A stretch of DNA of 64,000 bases, taken from the NCBI RefSeq assembly GCF_004331345.1, contig NZ_SJJZ01000001.1, positions 2,418,001-2,482,000 on the forward strand, written 5' to 3'. Shown here piece after piece: positions 26,689-34,290 of the stretch; within the stretch, counting starts at the first letter, position 1, and each line of letters begins with the position of its first letter. The stretch comes from Kribbella soli (GTDB lineage Bacteria; Actinomycetota; Actinomycetes; Propionibacteriales; Kribbellaceae). A model generated the notes under the pieces. It had not been told where the DNA came from, made no database searches, and saw only the letters and a program-made list of their open reading frames with translations. Both the position numbers and the translations under genes were made by a program.

Positions 26689-27927
26689 TCAGTCAGTCGC
26701 GCCCACGCGCCGTACCGAGACGTTCCGGAGTGGGCGCCAGGCGACCGCTGTCATCACCACCATCGCCACGAAGGCGATCGCGAACGGCGCGGCCAGACCG
26801 TACTGCTGCGCCAGTACGCCGCCCAGCGCGGAGCCGATCGCGGCACCGCCCACTGAGGCCAGCAGGTACACGCTGTTCACCCTGCCCATCAGAGCGTCCG
26901 GTGTGGCCAGTTGACGCGCTGTAGTCGACACGATGCCCCACACGACCGCGTGGACGCCGAACACGGCCATGGTCGCGCCAGCGACCCACGGGTTCCTGGT
27001 GAGCGCCAGGATGAGGTGGACCGTCGTCTCGATCACCAGTCCGGCGCGGAGGAGGGTCACGGACCCCACGCGCGGCTCCAGGAAGTGGTACGTCGGCATA
27101 CCGAGCACACCGCCCACGGCACCGACCGACACGAGCAGACCGAACTGTGTCTCGCTCAGACCCAACTGCTCGCGCGCGAACAACACCCAGGTCGCGAAGG
27201 CGGCACAGAAGGTGATGTTCATGACCAGGATCGACAGGGCGAGCGTCCGTACGCCGGAGTGGCCCCAGAGCCAGCGGAATCCCTCACGCACCTCGTGCAA
27301 CACGGCTGCACGAGTGGAGTGATCAGGCAGCGGTGGACGTATGGCGACGCGAGCGATCAGCGTGGCTGCGGCGGCAAACGTGACCGCGTTGAACACCAGC
27401 GGAATGCCGGCGCCCGCGGCGAACAGCAGCGCGCCCAGCGGTGGTCCGCCGAGTTGCTGGAGCACGGTGCCGCTGGCGAACAGCCGGGCGTTGGCCTTGC
27501 CGAGGTGATCCTTCGGTACGGCGCTGACCAGCAACGCACCGGATGCGTTGTCTGCCAGCGTTTCCGCCGTACCAAGGAGGAACAGTGCGAGGTAGACCGC
27601 CCAGAGCGGCGCGGCGTCGAGCAGTACGGCGAGACCGAGCGCGGCCAGAACGATCGCGCGAAAGGTGTCCGCGGCAACGATCATCAACCGGCGGTCGAGC
27701 CGGTCGACGAGGACGCCGCTGAACAGGGCGAAGAGCAGCCACGGCAACTGCTGGACGAAGGCGGCGGCACCGACCGCCGCAGGCTCACTGGTGATCGAGG
27801 CGACCAGCAACGGGCCGGCGGCGATCAGGGCGCCGTCGCCGAGGTTGGAGATGATCGCGGCCGGGAAGATCTTGCGGAAATCAGGTCCGAGCTCGGACGG
27901 GAACGCGTACGCACCGAGGGAACGCAT
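26689..27927 (-). CDS. MFS efflux transporter with attenuator leader
   Basis: A 412-residue transporter of the MFS_3 (enterobactin/macrolide-efflux-like) group with 12 helices and the loop motif VLVDRLDRRLMI. The ATG at 27927 was preferred to one 18 nt upstream because AGGAG lies at the right spacing. The 5' region (27928-28060) has a 16-codon leader with its own Shine-Dalgarno and four mutually exclusive RNA arms. This is the layout of ribosome-stalling attenuators that control resistance pumps. The substrate is likely an antibiotic that acts on the ribosome, as inference from that leader. Confidence 0.85.
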   Translation of the reverse strand: MRSLGAYAFPSELGPDFRKIFPAAIISNLGDGALIAAGPLLVASITSEPAAVGAAAFVQQLPWLLFALFSGVLVDRLDRRLMIVAADTFRAIVLAALGLAVLLDAAPLWAVYLALFLLGTAETLADNASGALLVSAVPKDHLGKANARLFASGTVLQQLGGPPLGALLFAAGAGIPLVFNAVTFAAAATLIARVAIRPPLPDHSTRAAVLHEVREGFRWLWGHSGVRTLALSILVMNITFCAAFATWVLFAREQLGLSETQFGLLVSVGAVGGVLGMPTYHFLEPRVGSVTLLRAGLVIETTVHLILALTRNPWVAGATMAVFGVHAVVWGIVSTTARQLATPDALMGRVNSVYLLASVGGAAIGSALGGVLAQQYGLAAPFAIAFVAMVVMTAVAWRPLRNVSVRRVGATD

Positions 27928-27960
27928 AGGAACTCCTGAGGGCATGACGAAGCGATGGAC

Positions 27961-28019
27961 GCCGGCTGTGCAGCCGGCCGGTTCGCCCGGTCAGAGCGTC
28001 AGCGCGCTGACCGGCCGGC
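27961..28019 (-). promoter_or_regulatory. Attenuator stems in the MFS leader
   Basis: On the reverse strand, arm 1 (28019-28007) can pair with arm 2 (27994-27987, 8 bp CCGGTCAG/CTGACCGG) or with arm 3 (27982-27973, 10 bp GCCGGCCGGT/ACCGGCCGGC). Arm 3 can instead enter a hairpin with arm 4 (27978-27971 with 27968-27961, GCCGGCTG/CAGCCGGC). The pairings exclude each other, and arm 1 lies inside the leader peptide. Confidence 0.65.
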
Positions 28020-28049
28020 GTGTGCGATGCCCTCGAACGACCGAGACAT
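27999..28049 (-). CDS. Leader peptide of the MFS efflux gene
   Basis: A 16-codon frame, MSRSFEGIAHAGRSAR, with GGAGGTGGGAG just upstream of its ATG. Its last codons cover arm 1 of the attenuator. Translation or stalling here would decide which hairpin forms ahead of the pump gene. There is no family to compare it with, so support comes from position, ribosome-binding site and RNA structure. Confidence 0.55.
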   Translation of the reverse strand: MSRSFEGIAHAGRSAR

Positions 28050-28182
28050 TGCTCCCACCTCCGTCCGTATCCCACCGCGGCGCCTCCGCCGCTGCGCAGA
28101 CCATACCGTCCGGTCCCCGCCCCCGCACTCCGTTTCCCCCCACCCCACCTGCGCTATCCTCAACCCTCGGCGGCAACCGCCA

Positions 28183-28271
28183 GGAGGGTTCGCATAGCGG
28201 CCGAGTGCGCTGGTCTTGAAAACCGGTATGGCGGGTGACCGTCATCGTGGGTTCGAATCCCACACCCTCCG
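28183..28271 (+). tRNA. tRNA-Ser (anticodon UGA)
   Basis: An 89-nt class II tRNA. The acceptor stem GGAGGGT/ACCCTCC is followed by discriminator G, the anticodon stem CTGGT/ACCGG carries the loop CTTGAAA with anticodon TGA, the long variable arm is TGGCGGGTGACCGTCA, and the T-arm is GTGGGTTCGAATCCCAC. The CCA end is not encoded. Confidence 0.95.
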
Positions 28272-28358
28272 CTCAGTGAGCCAGAACGCGGCGGTGCATC
28301 AGCGGATGTCGTTAGCTGGTAGCAGACCAGGAACGTACCGGACTCAAGTGCCGTTCGT

Positions 28359-29117
28359 GTGTATATGACCAACCTCACGAGTGCGTACGAAGAGCTGGCA
28401 GACGCGTATCACGCGGCCGTCGACCCTGACGGGGTCGGCCTGCAAGATGAAACATTCGACGCATTGCTCGGTACCGTGCGCGGCCAGCGCGTCGCCGCGG
28501 TCGCCTGTGGCCAGGGCCGCGACGCACGGCGGCTGGCCGATCTCGGCGCCGAGGTTGTAGGCATCGACGCCTCGGAGACACTACTGGCCCACGCCCGCAG
28601 GCTGGAGCAGCAGACACCTCGCGGAATCGAGTACCTACACGATGATGCCCACGGTCTCCGCCAGGTCCCCGACGACGCGTTCGACGCAGTGGTGTGCCAC
28701 ATGGCATTGATGGATATCCCCGAGCTCGAGCCGACGGTGCGGTCGATCGCGCGGATCCTCAAGCCTGGCGGATGGTTCGTGGCGTCGATCATTCACCCGT
28801 GCTACAAGACCCCCGCAGACGGTGAGTTGATCGATCACGTTGATGGCTCGACGCGACGAATCACAGGTCGGTACTTCGACGAGGGGCCGTACAGCAGCGT
28901 CACGCGGTTGGAGATCCTGCCACGGGTCGTGTACCACCGGATGATGTCGACCTACATCAACACATTGGTGGCGGCGGGCCTGGCCGTCATGCGAATGGTC
29001 GAGCCCGTCGGCGATCGGCCGGTCTGGCAGGCGGTGCCTGGTCTGCTCTACTTCCGCTGCCAGAAGATCCTCGGCCCTACCGGAGTGCAGTACGCCAGTG
29101 GTGGTCTGGGAGCGTGA
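28359..29117 (+). CDS. Class I SAM-dependent methyltransferase
   Basis: A 252-residue methyltransferase with the SAM motif VAAVACGQGRDARRLADLGA (about residues 45-64), the acidic end of strand 2 (VVGIDAS), and motif IV DAVVCHMALMDIP. The substrate is unknown. The start is GTG at 28359 or ATG at 28365; neither has a clear Shine-Dalgarno. The 3' end overlaps the convergent nucleotidyltransferase gene by 41 bp. Confidence 0.85.
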   Translation: MYMTNLTSAYEELADAYHAAVDPDGVGLQDETFDALLGTVRGQRVAAVACGQGRDARRLADLGAEVVGIDASETLLAHARRLEQQTPRGIEYLHDDAHGLRQVPDDAFDAVVCHMALMDIPELEPTVRSIARILKPGGWFVASIIHPCYKTPADGELIDHVDGSTRRITGRYFDEGPYSSVTRLEILPRVVYHRMMSTYINTLVAAGLAVMRMVEPVGDRPVWQAVPGLLYFRCQKILGPTGVQYASGGLGA

Positions 29118-29685
29118 TGCTGAGCGCGGCGACGAGCCAAGCGCGCTGCGTCGCGTCGAGCAGGGGCAGCGCGGCGCTGAAATCGATCTCGTCCTTCGGC
29201 AGTTGGTTCGTCGGCTTGGCCTTGTAGAACAGCTGGATTTCCGGAGCGAGGTACGGCCATCCCTCGCTGGTTTCCCTGGCGAGGTCTGCGACCGGCCTGC
29301 GTACTCGGGGATCGCGACGAGAGAACCAGTGATTGTCGTCGGTGTTGTCGAGCATGATCTGGAGCCGCCAAGGGCCCGATGGACTCTCACGACACCAGAT
29401 GTCATGGACGTGCTGCGGTAGGACTTCACCCGCGGGCCATTGCCGGAGCTGCCCTGGCGGGTCCGCCGCCTGCACGTCCCATCCCGCCAGAATGTCATGC
29501 ACGACGTGTTGATCCTCGCGGAGCAGAAGTACGTCGATGTCGCCATGGCCCCGGAGTTTGTGGCCGACGAACAGTTCGATTGCATAGCCGCCGGCGATCC
29601 ACCAGGGCTTCCGCTCTCGTTGCTGATTCCACAGTTCTGCGACCTCGTAGGGCTGTAGCGGATCCCATGGACCAAGATGCGTCAT
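29077..29685 (-). CDS. Nucleotidyltransferase-fold protein (aminoglycoside adenylyltransferase-like)
   Basis: A 202-residue protein with the minimal nucleotidyltransferase core: WWIAGGYAIELFVG followed by GHGDIDVLLL (about residues 28-53). This provides the GG and the D-x-D metal pair seen in ANT(2'')-like enzymes. It may inactivate an aminoglycoside by adenylylation or be a toxin/antitoxin-type transferase. There is no partner gene. The 41-bp tail overlap with the methyltransferase is the longest convergent overlap here. Confidence 0.75.
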   Translation of the reverse strand: MTHLGPWDPLQPYEVAELWNQQRERKPWWIAGGYAIELFVGHKLRGHGDIDVLLLREDQHVVHDILAGWDVQAADPPGQLRQWPAGEVLPQHVHDIWCRESPSGPWRLQIMLDNTDDNHWFSRRDPRVRRPVADLARETSEGWPYLAPEIQLFYKAKPTNQLPKDEIDFSAALPLLDATQRAWLVAALSITLPDHHWRTALR

Positions 29686-29696
29686 CTACCGGCTCG

Positions 29697-30416
29697 TCAG
29701 CGGGTCTCGATGGTGTTGAGGTCGCGGGTGGCGAAGCGGTAGTGTTCCCAGCCCTCTTCGAGGACCACGTGTAGGCAGGACCGTGTGGTCTTGGGGTTGG
29801 AGTTGTGCGGGTTCTTGCGCGGGGTGTCCAGCTCCTCCGGGGTGACGGTGGCGAGGAAGTCGCGGACCATGGCGACGCGGCCGGCGTAGGCTTCGAGAAC
29901 TTCGGCGTACGGCGGTTTGTCGGTCAGCGCGTCCGTGGCGCCGTACCTCAGGCCGAGAGGATGGAACTCCTCGCGTTCGAGGATCGAGCGGCCGAACCAC
30001 AGGTCGATGGCGTGCACCAGGTGCCGCTGCGTCTCGGCGAACGACCACTCGCCGTCCACCGATATGTCGGCGGTGCCTTCCGGCATGCCCGCGACGCGTT
30101 CGACAGCCGACGCCCAGGTCTTCTCGAGGATGGCCCACGCGGCGCGGAGACCATCGGGGTCCTCGGCCCGCCGCGTCTCTCGGCCTGGAAAGCGGCGGTT
30201 CTGCTCGGCTTCGACGTACGCCGCAACCTCGACACCGTTGACCGTCAGGCTGCCCCCGGGCTCGGCTAGCCACGGCGCGTCGATGTCCGCGCCCTGGATG
30301 TCGACGCCGCGCATCACTGCGCCGGACAGATCGGACTCGACGAACCGAGCCCCGCGCAGGTTCGCCTCGAAGAACTCCGCCCCTTGCAAGTCGTCGGACT
30401 GCCCGAACTTCGCCAT
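29697..30416 (-). CDS. Pentapeptide-repeat protein fused to a DinB-like domain
   Basis: A 239-residue protein. Residues 8-50 hold four or five pentapeptide repeats of the A(D/N)LxG type (GAEFFEANLRGARFVESDLS). From about residue 90 to the end is a DinB/YfiT-type four-helix domain with candidate metal histidines in ETQRHLVHAIDLWF and EEGWEHYRF. The combination occurs in actinobacteria, but the function is unknown; DinB proteins are often thiol transferases for mycothiol or bacillithiol. The ATG at 30416 follows GGGAGATGGC. A TAGGCT -10 box lies at 30449-30454 on the reverse strand. Confidence 0.8.
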   Translation of the reverse strand: MAKFGQSDDLQGAEFFEANLRGARFVESDLSGAVMRGVDIQGADIDAPWLAEPGGSLTVNGVEVAAYVEAEQNRRFPGRETRRAEDPDGLRAAWAILEKTWASAVERVAGMPEGTADISVDGEWSFAETQRHLVHAIDLWFGRSILEREEFHPLGLRYGATDALTDKPPYAEVLEAYAGRVAMVRDFLATVTPEELDTPRKNPHNSNPKTTRSCLHVVLEEGWEHYRFATRDLNTIETR

Positions 30417-30543
30417 GCCATCTCCCTGGTTCGCTTGCGGTGCGCCGAGCCTAACCGTGACCTCCGACACAAAAGTCGTGCGCGGGCCGGGCGGCCCGTG
30501 GTGAGGTCGAGGGACAGACCGAGCGCGGCGGAGGGAACAGGTT

Positions 30544-31542
30544 GTGGACGTTCTGAGTGCGGCGGAACGAGTGGGCTTCACCAAGCGGGACCAGACGCGG
30601 TTCGAGGGCCTGGAGGTCGGCACCGACCCACAGTTGCCCGAGGACGCCGAGGAGTTGCTGGCGTACTGCGGTGTGCACCCGGCTGATCGTCACGCGATGC
30701 TGACGGCGCGTCCGGACCCGGACCGCGAACCGGAGTGGTGGGCGATCACGTGGGCGCTTGCAGGAGAGGTCGAGCGGCACCTGGATCTGGCACTGCCGCC
30801 CACCGGTTTCAGAGGCTGGCCGGCGGTGCCGAGAGATGCGACGGCGGTGGGACTGTTCGCCGCGGCATGGGCGTTGCTGGCCAACCTGCAGCGCGTGCGT
30901 GAGCTGCACGCGCAGCGGGGTGTGCCGGAGTCGGTGACTGTCTCTACGGTGGCGGCACTCGGTGGGGTGATGCAGACACACCGGCACGTCTTCGGCTGTG
31001 CCGGGGTCGGGCTGATGCCGCTGTGGAGTCCACCGCTGCGTTTCCGCGGTACCGACTACGAGATCGGCCGGCACGCGTTCACGCGCACTCAGTTGGGCAT
31101 GGGCGATGGCGTGTCCGGCCACGTGCTGTCGATCCACATTCCACCGAGCGGCCGGCTCGATGCCCAGCAGTCAGCGGAGTCCGTCGCCACTGCAGTCGAC
31201 TCGTTCAAGCGCTGGTACCCGGAGGAGCCGCTAGCGGGGCTCGTCTGTCATTCCTGGCTGCTGGACCCGCAACTGGGCGAGTACCTGCGCCCAGAGTCGA
31301 ACATCATGCGTTTCCAGAGCCGTTTCGACATCCTCCCGCACCTGCAACCAGAGGACCCGACCGAGGGCGACCGTGAGCTGATGCGACTGGGACTGCACCT
31401 CCCAGTACCTGCCCACCAGCTGACCGACGAGGACCTCGACAAGGTCCCGCAGGACACCACGCTGCAAAGAGCGTTCGTCAAGCACCTGCGAGCTGGCGGG
31501 CACTGGTACCCGCGGACAGGCATGCTGAAGAGATGGAGCTGA
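30544..31542 (+). CDS. Two-domain acyltransferase (NAT_N/GNAT_C type)
   Basis: A 332-residue protein that resembles the actinobacterial acyltransferases built from an N-terminal helical NAT_N domain (about 1-150) and a C-terminal GNAT-like domain (about 160-330, with GDGVSGHVLSIHIPPSGRL as the cofactor loop region). The acyl donor and acceptor are not known. The GTG start follows GGAGGGAACAGGTT. It overlaps the alpha/beta hydrolase gene by 10 nt, so the two are co-expressed. Confidence 0.75.
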   Translation: MDVLSAAERVGFTKRDQTRFEGLEVGTDPQLPEDAEELLAYCGVHPADRHAMLTARPDPDREPEWWAITWALAGEVERHLDLALPPTGFRGWPAVPRDATAVGLFAAAWALLANLQRVRELHAQRGVPESVTVSTVAALGGVMQTHRHVFGCAGVGLMPLWSPPLRFRGTDYEIGRHAFTRTQLGMGDGVSGHVLSIHIPPSGRLDAQQSAESVATAVDSFKRWYPEEPLAGLVCHSWLLDPQLGEYLRPESNIMRFQSRFDILPHLQPEDPTEGDRELMRLGLHLPVPAHQLTDEDLDKVPQDTTLQRAFVKHLRAGGHWYPRTGMLKRWS

Positions 31543-32321
31543 CGATTCCGGTTGGACAGGACGCGGTCTGGGCTGAGCATCTCGCCGGCGACGGTGTGCC
31601 GATAGTGCTGTTGCATCCGGGGATCGGGGACTCACGCGTGTGGGACCCCGTCGTGCCCGGGCTCAGCGGGCACCGGGTCGTTCGGTACGACGTCCGTGGG
31701 TACGGGCGTTCGCCCCAGCCGACAGGTGAGTTCTCGCTGCTCGGCGACCTCGAGACGGTCCTGGAGCAGCTGAACCTGGAGCACGTGCTGCTGGTCGGCT
31801 GCTCGATGGGCGGCGGTACGGCGCTCAACTTCACGCTGGCCCATCCGGACCGGGTCCACGGCCTGGTGCTGTTGTGTCCGGGCGTCAGCGGTTTCCCAAT
31901 GCCCGAGGAGCCGGAGCTGGATGCGGAGTACGACGTACTCGCGGCTAAGCGGGATGTGGAGGGTCTGGTGCAGTTCGGGCTGCGGCACTGGGCTGCAGCG
32001 GGCTCTGATGACGCTGTGGCCGCACAGCTCCGCGCTGCTGTTCCAGCGTGGTTCGACCAGGGTGAGTACCTGAAGCCGGATCCGCCCGTCTACGACCGGC
32101 TGCAGGAGATCCAGGTGCCGTCGGTCGTCATGGTCGGTGACAAGGACCGGCCGATCCTCGCAGCCGTGGCCGGCGGCACTGCCGCGCGAATCCCCGGCTG
32201 CGAGTTCATCTGGCTACCTGGCGCCGACCACTTCCCGAGCCTCCGCGAACCCCAGCTGGTCACCGACACCATCCTGCGATTCGCGGGGGCATCACCGGCG
32301 GCTCGTCCAGCGGTCCAGTAG
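31533..32321 (+). CDS. Alpha/beta hydrolase
   Basis: A 262-residue alpha/beta hydrolase. The nucleophile elbow is GCSMGG near residue 90, the acid Asp is expected in VMVGDKDRP, and the catalytic His in GADHFPS near the C-terminus. It resembles 3-oxoadipate enol-lactonase-like esterases without enough to name a substrate. It is co-translated with the acyltransferase upstream. The last 30 nt overlap convergent trpD. Confidence 0.88.
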   Translation: MELTIPVGQDAVWAEHLAGDGVPIVLLHPGIGDSRVWDPVVPGLSGHRVVRYDVRGYGRSPQPTGEFSLLGDLETVLEQLNLEHVLLVGCSMGGGTALNFTLAHPDRVHGLVLLCPGVSGFPMPEEPELDAEYDVLAAKRDVEGLVQFGLRHWAAAGSDDAVAAQLRAAVPAWFDQGEYLKPDPPVYDRLQEIQVPSVVMVGDKDRPILAAVAGGTAARIPGCEFIWLPGADHFPSLREPQLVTDTILRFAGASPAARPAVQ

Positions 32322-33320
32322 CGCTGCTGCTCGGCCACTGTCCACAGCCTCCCGGCACCGCTCGAAGCAGTCAGCCAACTGCTCCAGCCCGTCCTCCAGC
32401 GAGAGAGTCGCCAGCGCGGCCGCAGCGTTCAGCAGTACGACGTCCCGCATCGGACCGTGCTCTCCGTCAACCAGACCTCGCAAGAGCCGGGCGTTAAATG
32501 CAGCATCCCCACCACGCAGCTCCGCGAGAGAGGAGGGTCGGAGCCCCAGTGAGCGCGGGTCGAACACCACCTCCGATGCAGAACCGCCATGCACCACCCA
32601 GAGCCGCGAATAACCAGTAGTGGTGAGCTTGTCGAGCCCGTCGTCGCCGCGGGCGACCAGTGCAGACCGGCCCTGCTTGGCGAGCGCACTGGTGATCACA
32701 GGCAGCATGCGCTGGTTCGCTACGCCAACGAGTTGGTGTTGCGGGTTGGCCGGGTTCAGCAACGGTGCGAGCACGTTGAAGGCGGTGGGGACCGCCAGCT
32801 CACGCCGTACCACCGCAACTTGGCGGAGGGCTGGGTTGAAGCGTGGAGCGAAGAGGTAGGTCAGTCCGACCTCCGCAGCCATCTGGGCCGCGTCGGCAGC
32901 GGACAGATCGAGTGGAACGCCCAGGTGCTCGACCAGGTCGCCAGAACCGGCGGCTGATGACGAAGCCGCCCGCCCACCGTGCTTGACCACCGTGACACCA
33001 GTAGCGGCGACAACCACGGCTGCCATCGTCGAGATGTTCGCCGCGCCGGTCCGGTCGCCACCTGTCCCGACGATGTCCACGAACGGTCCGCTGATCCGCA
33101 CCGGCGTCGCGTGCGAACGCAGTACGTCGGCCAGCCCGTTGAGCTCGTCCGCGGTCTCACCCTTCGCCCGCAGGGCGATCAGAAACCCGGAGATCTGGGA
33201 CGGCGACGCCTCGCCGAGCACCAGTTGGTCCATCGCCCAGCCGGTGTCCGCCGTCGACAGGTCGGAGCCGGCCAGGAGCGCGGAGATCAGACCGGACCAC
33301 GTCCGGAGCGTTGTTGCCAT
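32292..33320 (-). CDS. trpD: Anthranilate phosphoribosyltransferase
   Basis: A 342-residue TrpD. The PRPP-binding motif GTGGDRTGAANIST lies near residues 85-98, followed by KHGGRAASSSAAGSGDLVEHLG. It joins anthranilate to PRPP in the second step of tryptophan synthesis in the cytoplasm. The ATG at 33320 was chosen over the one 6 nt upstream because of its spacing to GAGGA. No other trp gene is adjacent, but it has its own trp leader and attenuator 50-140 bp upstream. Confidence 0.95.
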   Translation of the reverse strand: MATTLRTWSGLISALLAGSDLSTADTGWAMDQLVLGEASPSQISGFLIALRAKGETADELNGLADVLRSHATPVRISGPFVDIVGTGGDRTGAANISTMAAVVVAATGVTVVKHGGRAASSSAAGSGDLVEHLGVPLDLSAADAAQMAAEVGLTYLFAPRFNPALRQVAVVRRELAVPTAFNVLAPLLNPANPQHQLVGVANQRMLPVITSALAKQGRSALVARGDDGLDKLTTTGYSRLWVVHGGSASEVVFDPRSLGLRPSSLAELRGGDAAFNARLLRGLVDGEHGPMRDVVLLNAAAALATLSLEDGLEQLADCFERCREAVDSGRAAALLDRWTSRR

Positions 33321-33367
33321 CGGCATTCCTCAGGGTGCTGGGCCGCCCACGAGGAGAACATGACAAC

Positions 33368-33429
33368 GGCCGCCTCGCAGGAGACGGCCGGGTGGGTACG
33401 CGCGGATTCAGGCCGTCAGGTCGACGGCC
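33368..33429 (-). terminator. trp attenuator (four-arm)
   Basis: On the reverse strand, arm 1 GGCCGTC (33429-33423) pairs with arm 2 GACGGCC (33417-33411), arm 2 pairs equally well with arm 3 GGCCGTC (33389-33383), and arm 3 extended to GGCCGTCTC pairs with arm 4 GAGGCGGCC (33376-33368) through a 4-nt loop as the terminator. The run GTTGTCATGTTCTCC follows. Arm 1 begins at the second Trp codon of the leader. Confidence 0.8.
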
Positions 33430-33455
33430 CACCACATACTCGCGCGCTGGAACAT
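33408..33455 (-). CDS. trpL: Tryptophan leader peptide
   Basis: A 15-residue peptide, MFQRASMWWAVDLTA, with tandem Trp codons at positions 8-9 directly before attenuator arm 1. The ATG has TAAGGT (reverse strand 33463-33468) 7 nt upstream, so the leader itself is probably read from a leaderless transcript. Stalling at the Trp codons would free arm 2 to pair with arm 3 and let transcription reach trpD. Confidence 0.85.
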   Translation of the reverse strand: MFQRASMWWAVDLTA

Positions 33456-33465
33456 GGCACCGACC

Positions 33466-34215
33466 TTAGCGCACCCGGATGTGGTCGACGACAAAGCTCG
33501 GGACATGGTCCTTCCCGGACTGCTCCGGGAAGTCGAAGACCGCGAGCATCAGCTGCAGCGGGTACGTCGGAGCGCCCTGGCAGCTGCGGATCGCGGTGCC
33601 GTCGACGGAGAACGTCGCCGTACCGCCGGACCACTCGACCGCGTACGTGTGGAAATCCCGTAGGTCGATCGGCAGCCGGACCGCCTCGAAGTCCTGCGGT
33701 ACGGCGGGGTCGCGGATGGTCTTGAGACCCATGCCGACCGCAGCGGACTCACCGGGGACGAGCGCGTCGCCGAACACCTCCATGACGCAGATCTCGCCAC
33801 AGCGGTCCGGCTGATCCTCCGGCCCGACCATCCAGAGCGACACCATGGAGCCCGGAGCGATGTCGGCCTTGGCGCGGAGTTCGACGTACCCACCGTCCGA
33901 GGTCAAGCCCCAGAACGGCTCCTGCTCCTCCCGAACGACCAGACCGTCACGGTACGGCTGCTGTCCGACCGTGCTGCCGACAGGCCCCGAGTAGCTGCCC
34001 GACTGGACGCCGGAGACCCGTAGGTCCGGCTGGTGATCGCCAGCGCACCAGAGGCCCTGCTCCACAGGGATGCTGAGCGTCAGACAGGAGTCGGCCAGCT
34101 GGTAGGTCGCAGCAGAGGCGGCGCGGGAGCTCCAGTGGGGTAAGTAGTACGGCGACCAGACCGACAGGTCCAGGGCCGGCGCGTCGAAGTCGTCCGCGAA
34201 CACCGGGTCAGTCAT
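33466..34215 (-). CDS. GH16-like concanavalin-fold protein
   Basis: A 249-residue protein without a signal peptide that resembles family 16 glycoside hydrolases (beta-sandwich). The active-site strand is EICVME at residues 141-146. The GH16 consensus is E-x-D-x-x-E; here the two glutamates are kept and the middle Asp is Cys143. It starts MTDPVFADDFD, as in cytosolic members. Its substrate, if any, is a beta-glucan-type polymer by family analogy. Its 3' end lies 11 bp from the trp leader start, on the same strand. Confidence 0.72.
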   Translation of the reverse strand: MTDPVFADDFDAPALDLSVWSPYYLPHWSSRAASAATYQLADSCLTLSIPVEQGLWCAGDHQPDLRVSGVQSGSYSGPVGSTVGQQPYRDGLVVREEQEPFWGLTSDGGYVELRAKADIAPGSMVSLWMVGPEDQPDRCGEICVMEVFGDALVPGESAAVGMGLKTIRDPAVPQDFEAVRLPIDLRDFHTYAVEWSGGTATFSVDGTAIRSCQGAPTYPLQLMLAVFDFPEQSGKDHVPSFVVDHIRVR

Positions 34216-34290
34216 GACCCCATGATCCGCTGATCGGGTGGCTTGTCACATCATGGTGGGCTGATCCGTCAGGGCACTGAGGAGGTAGCG

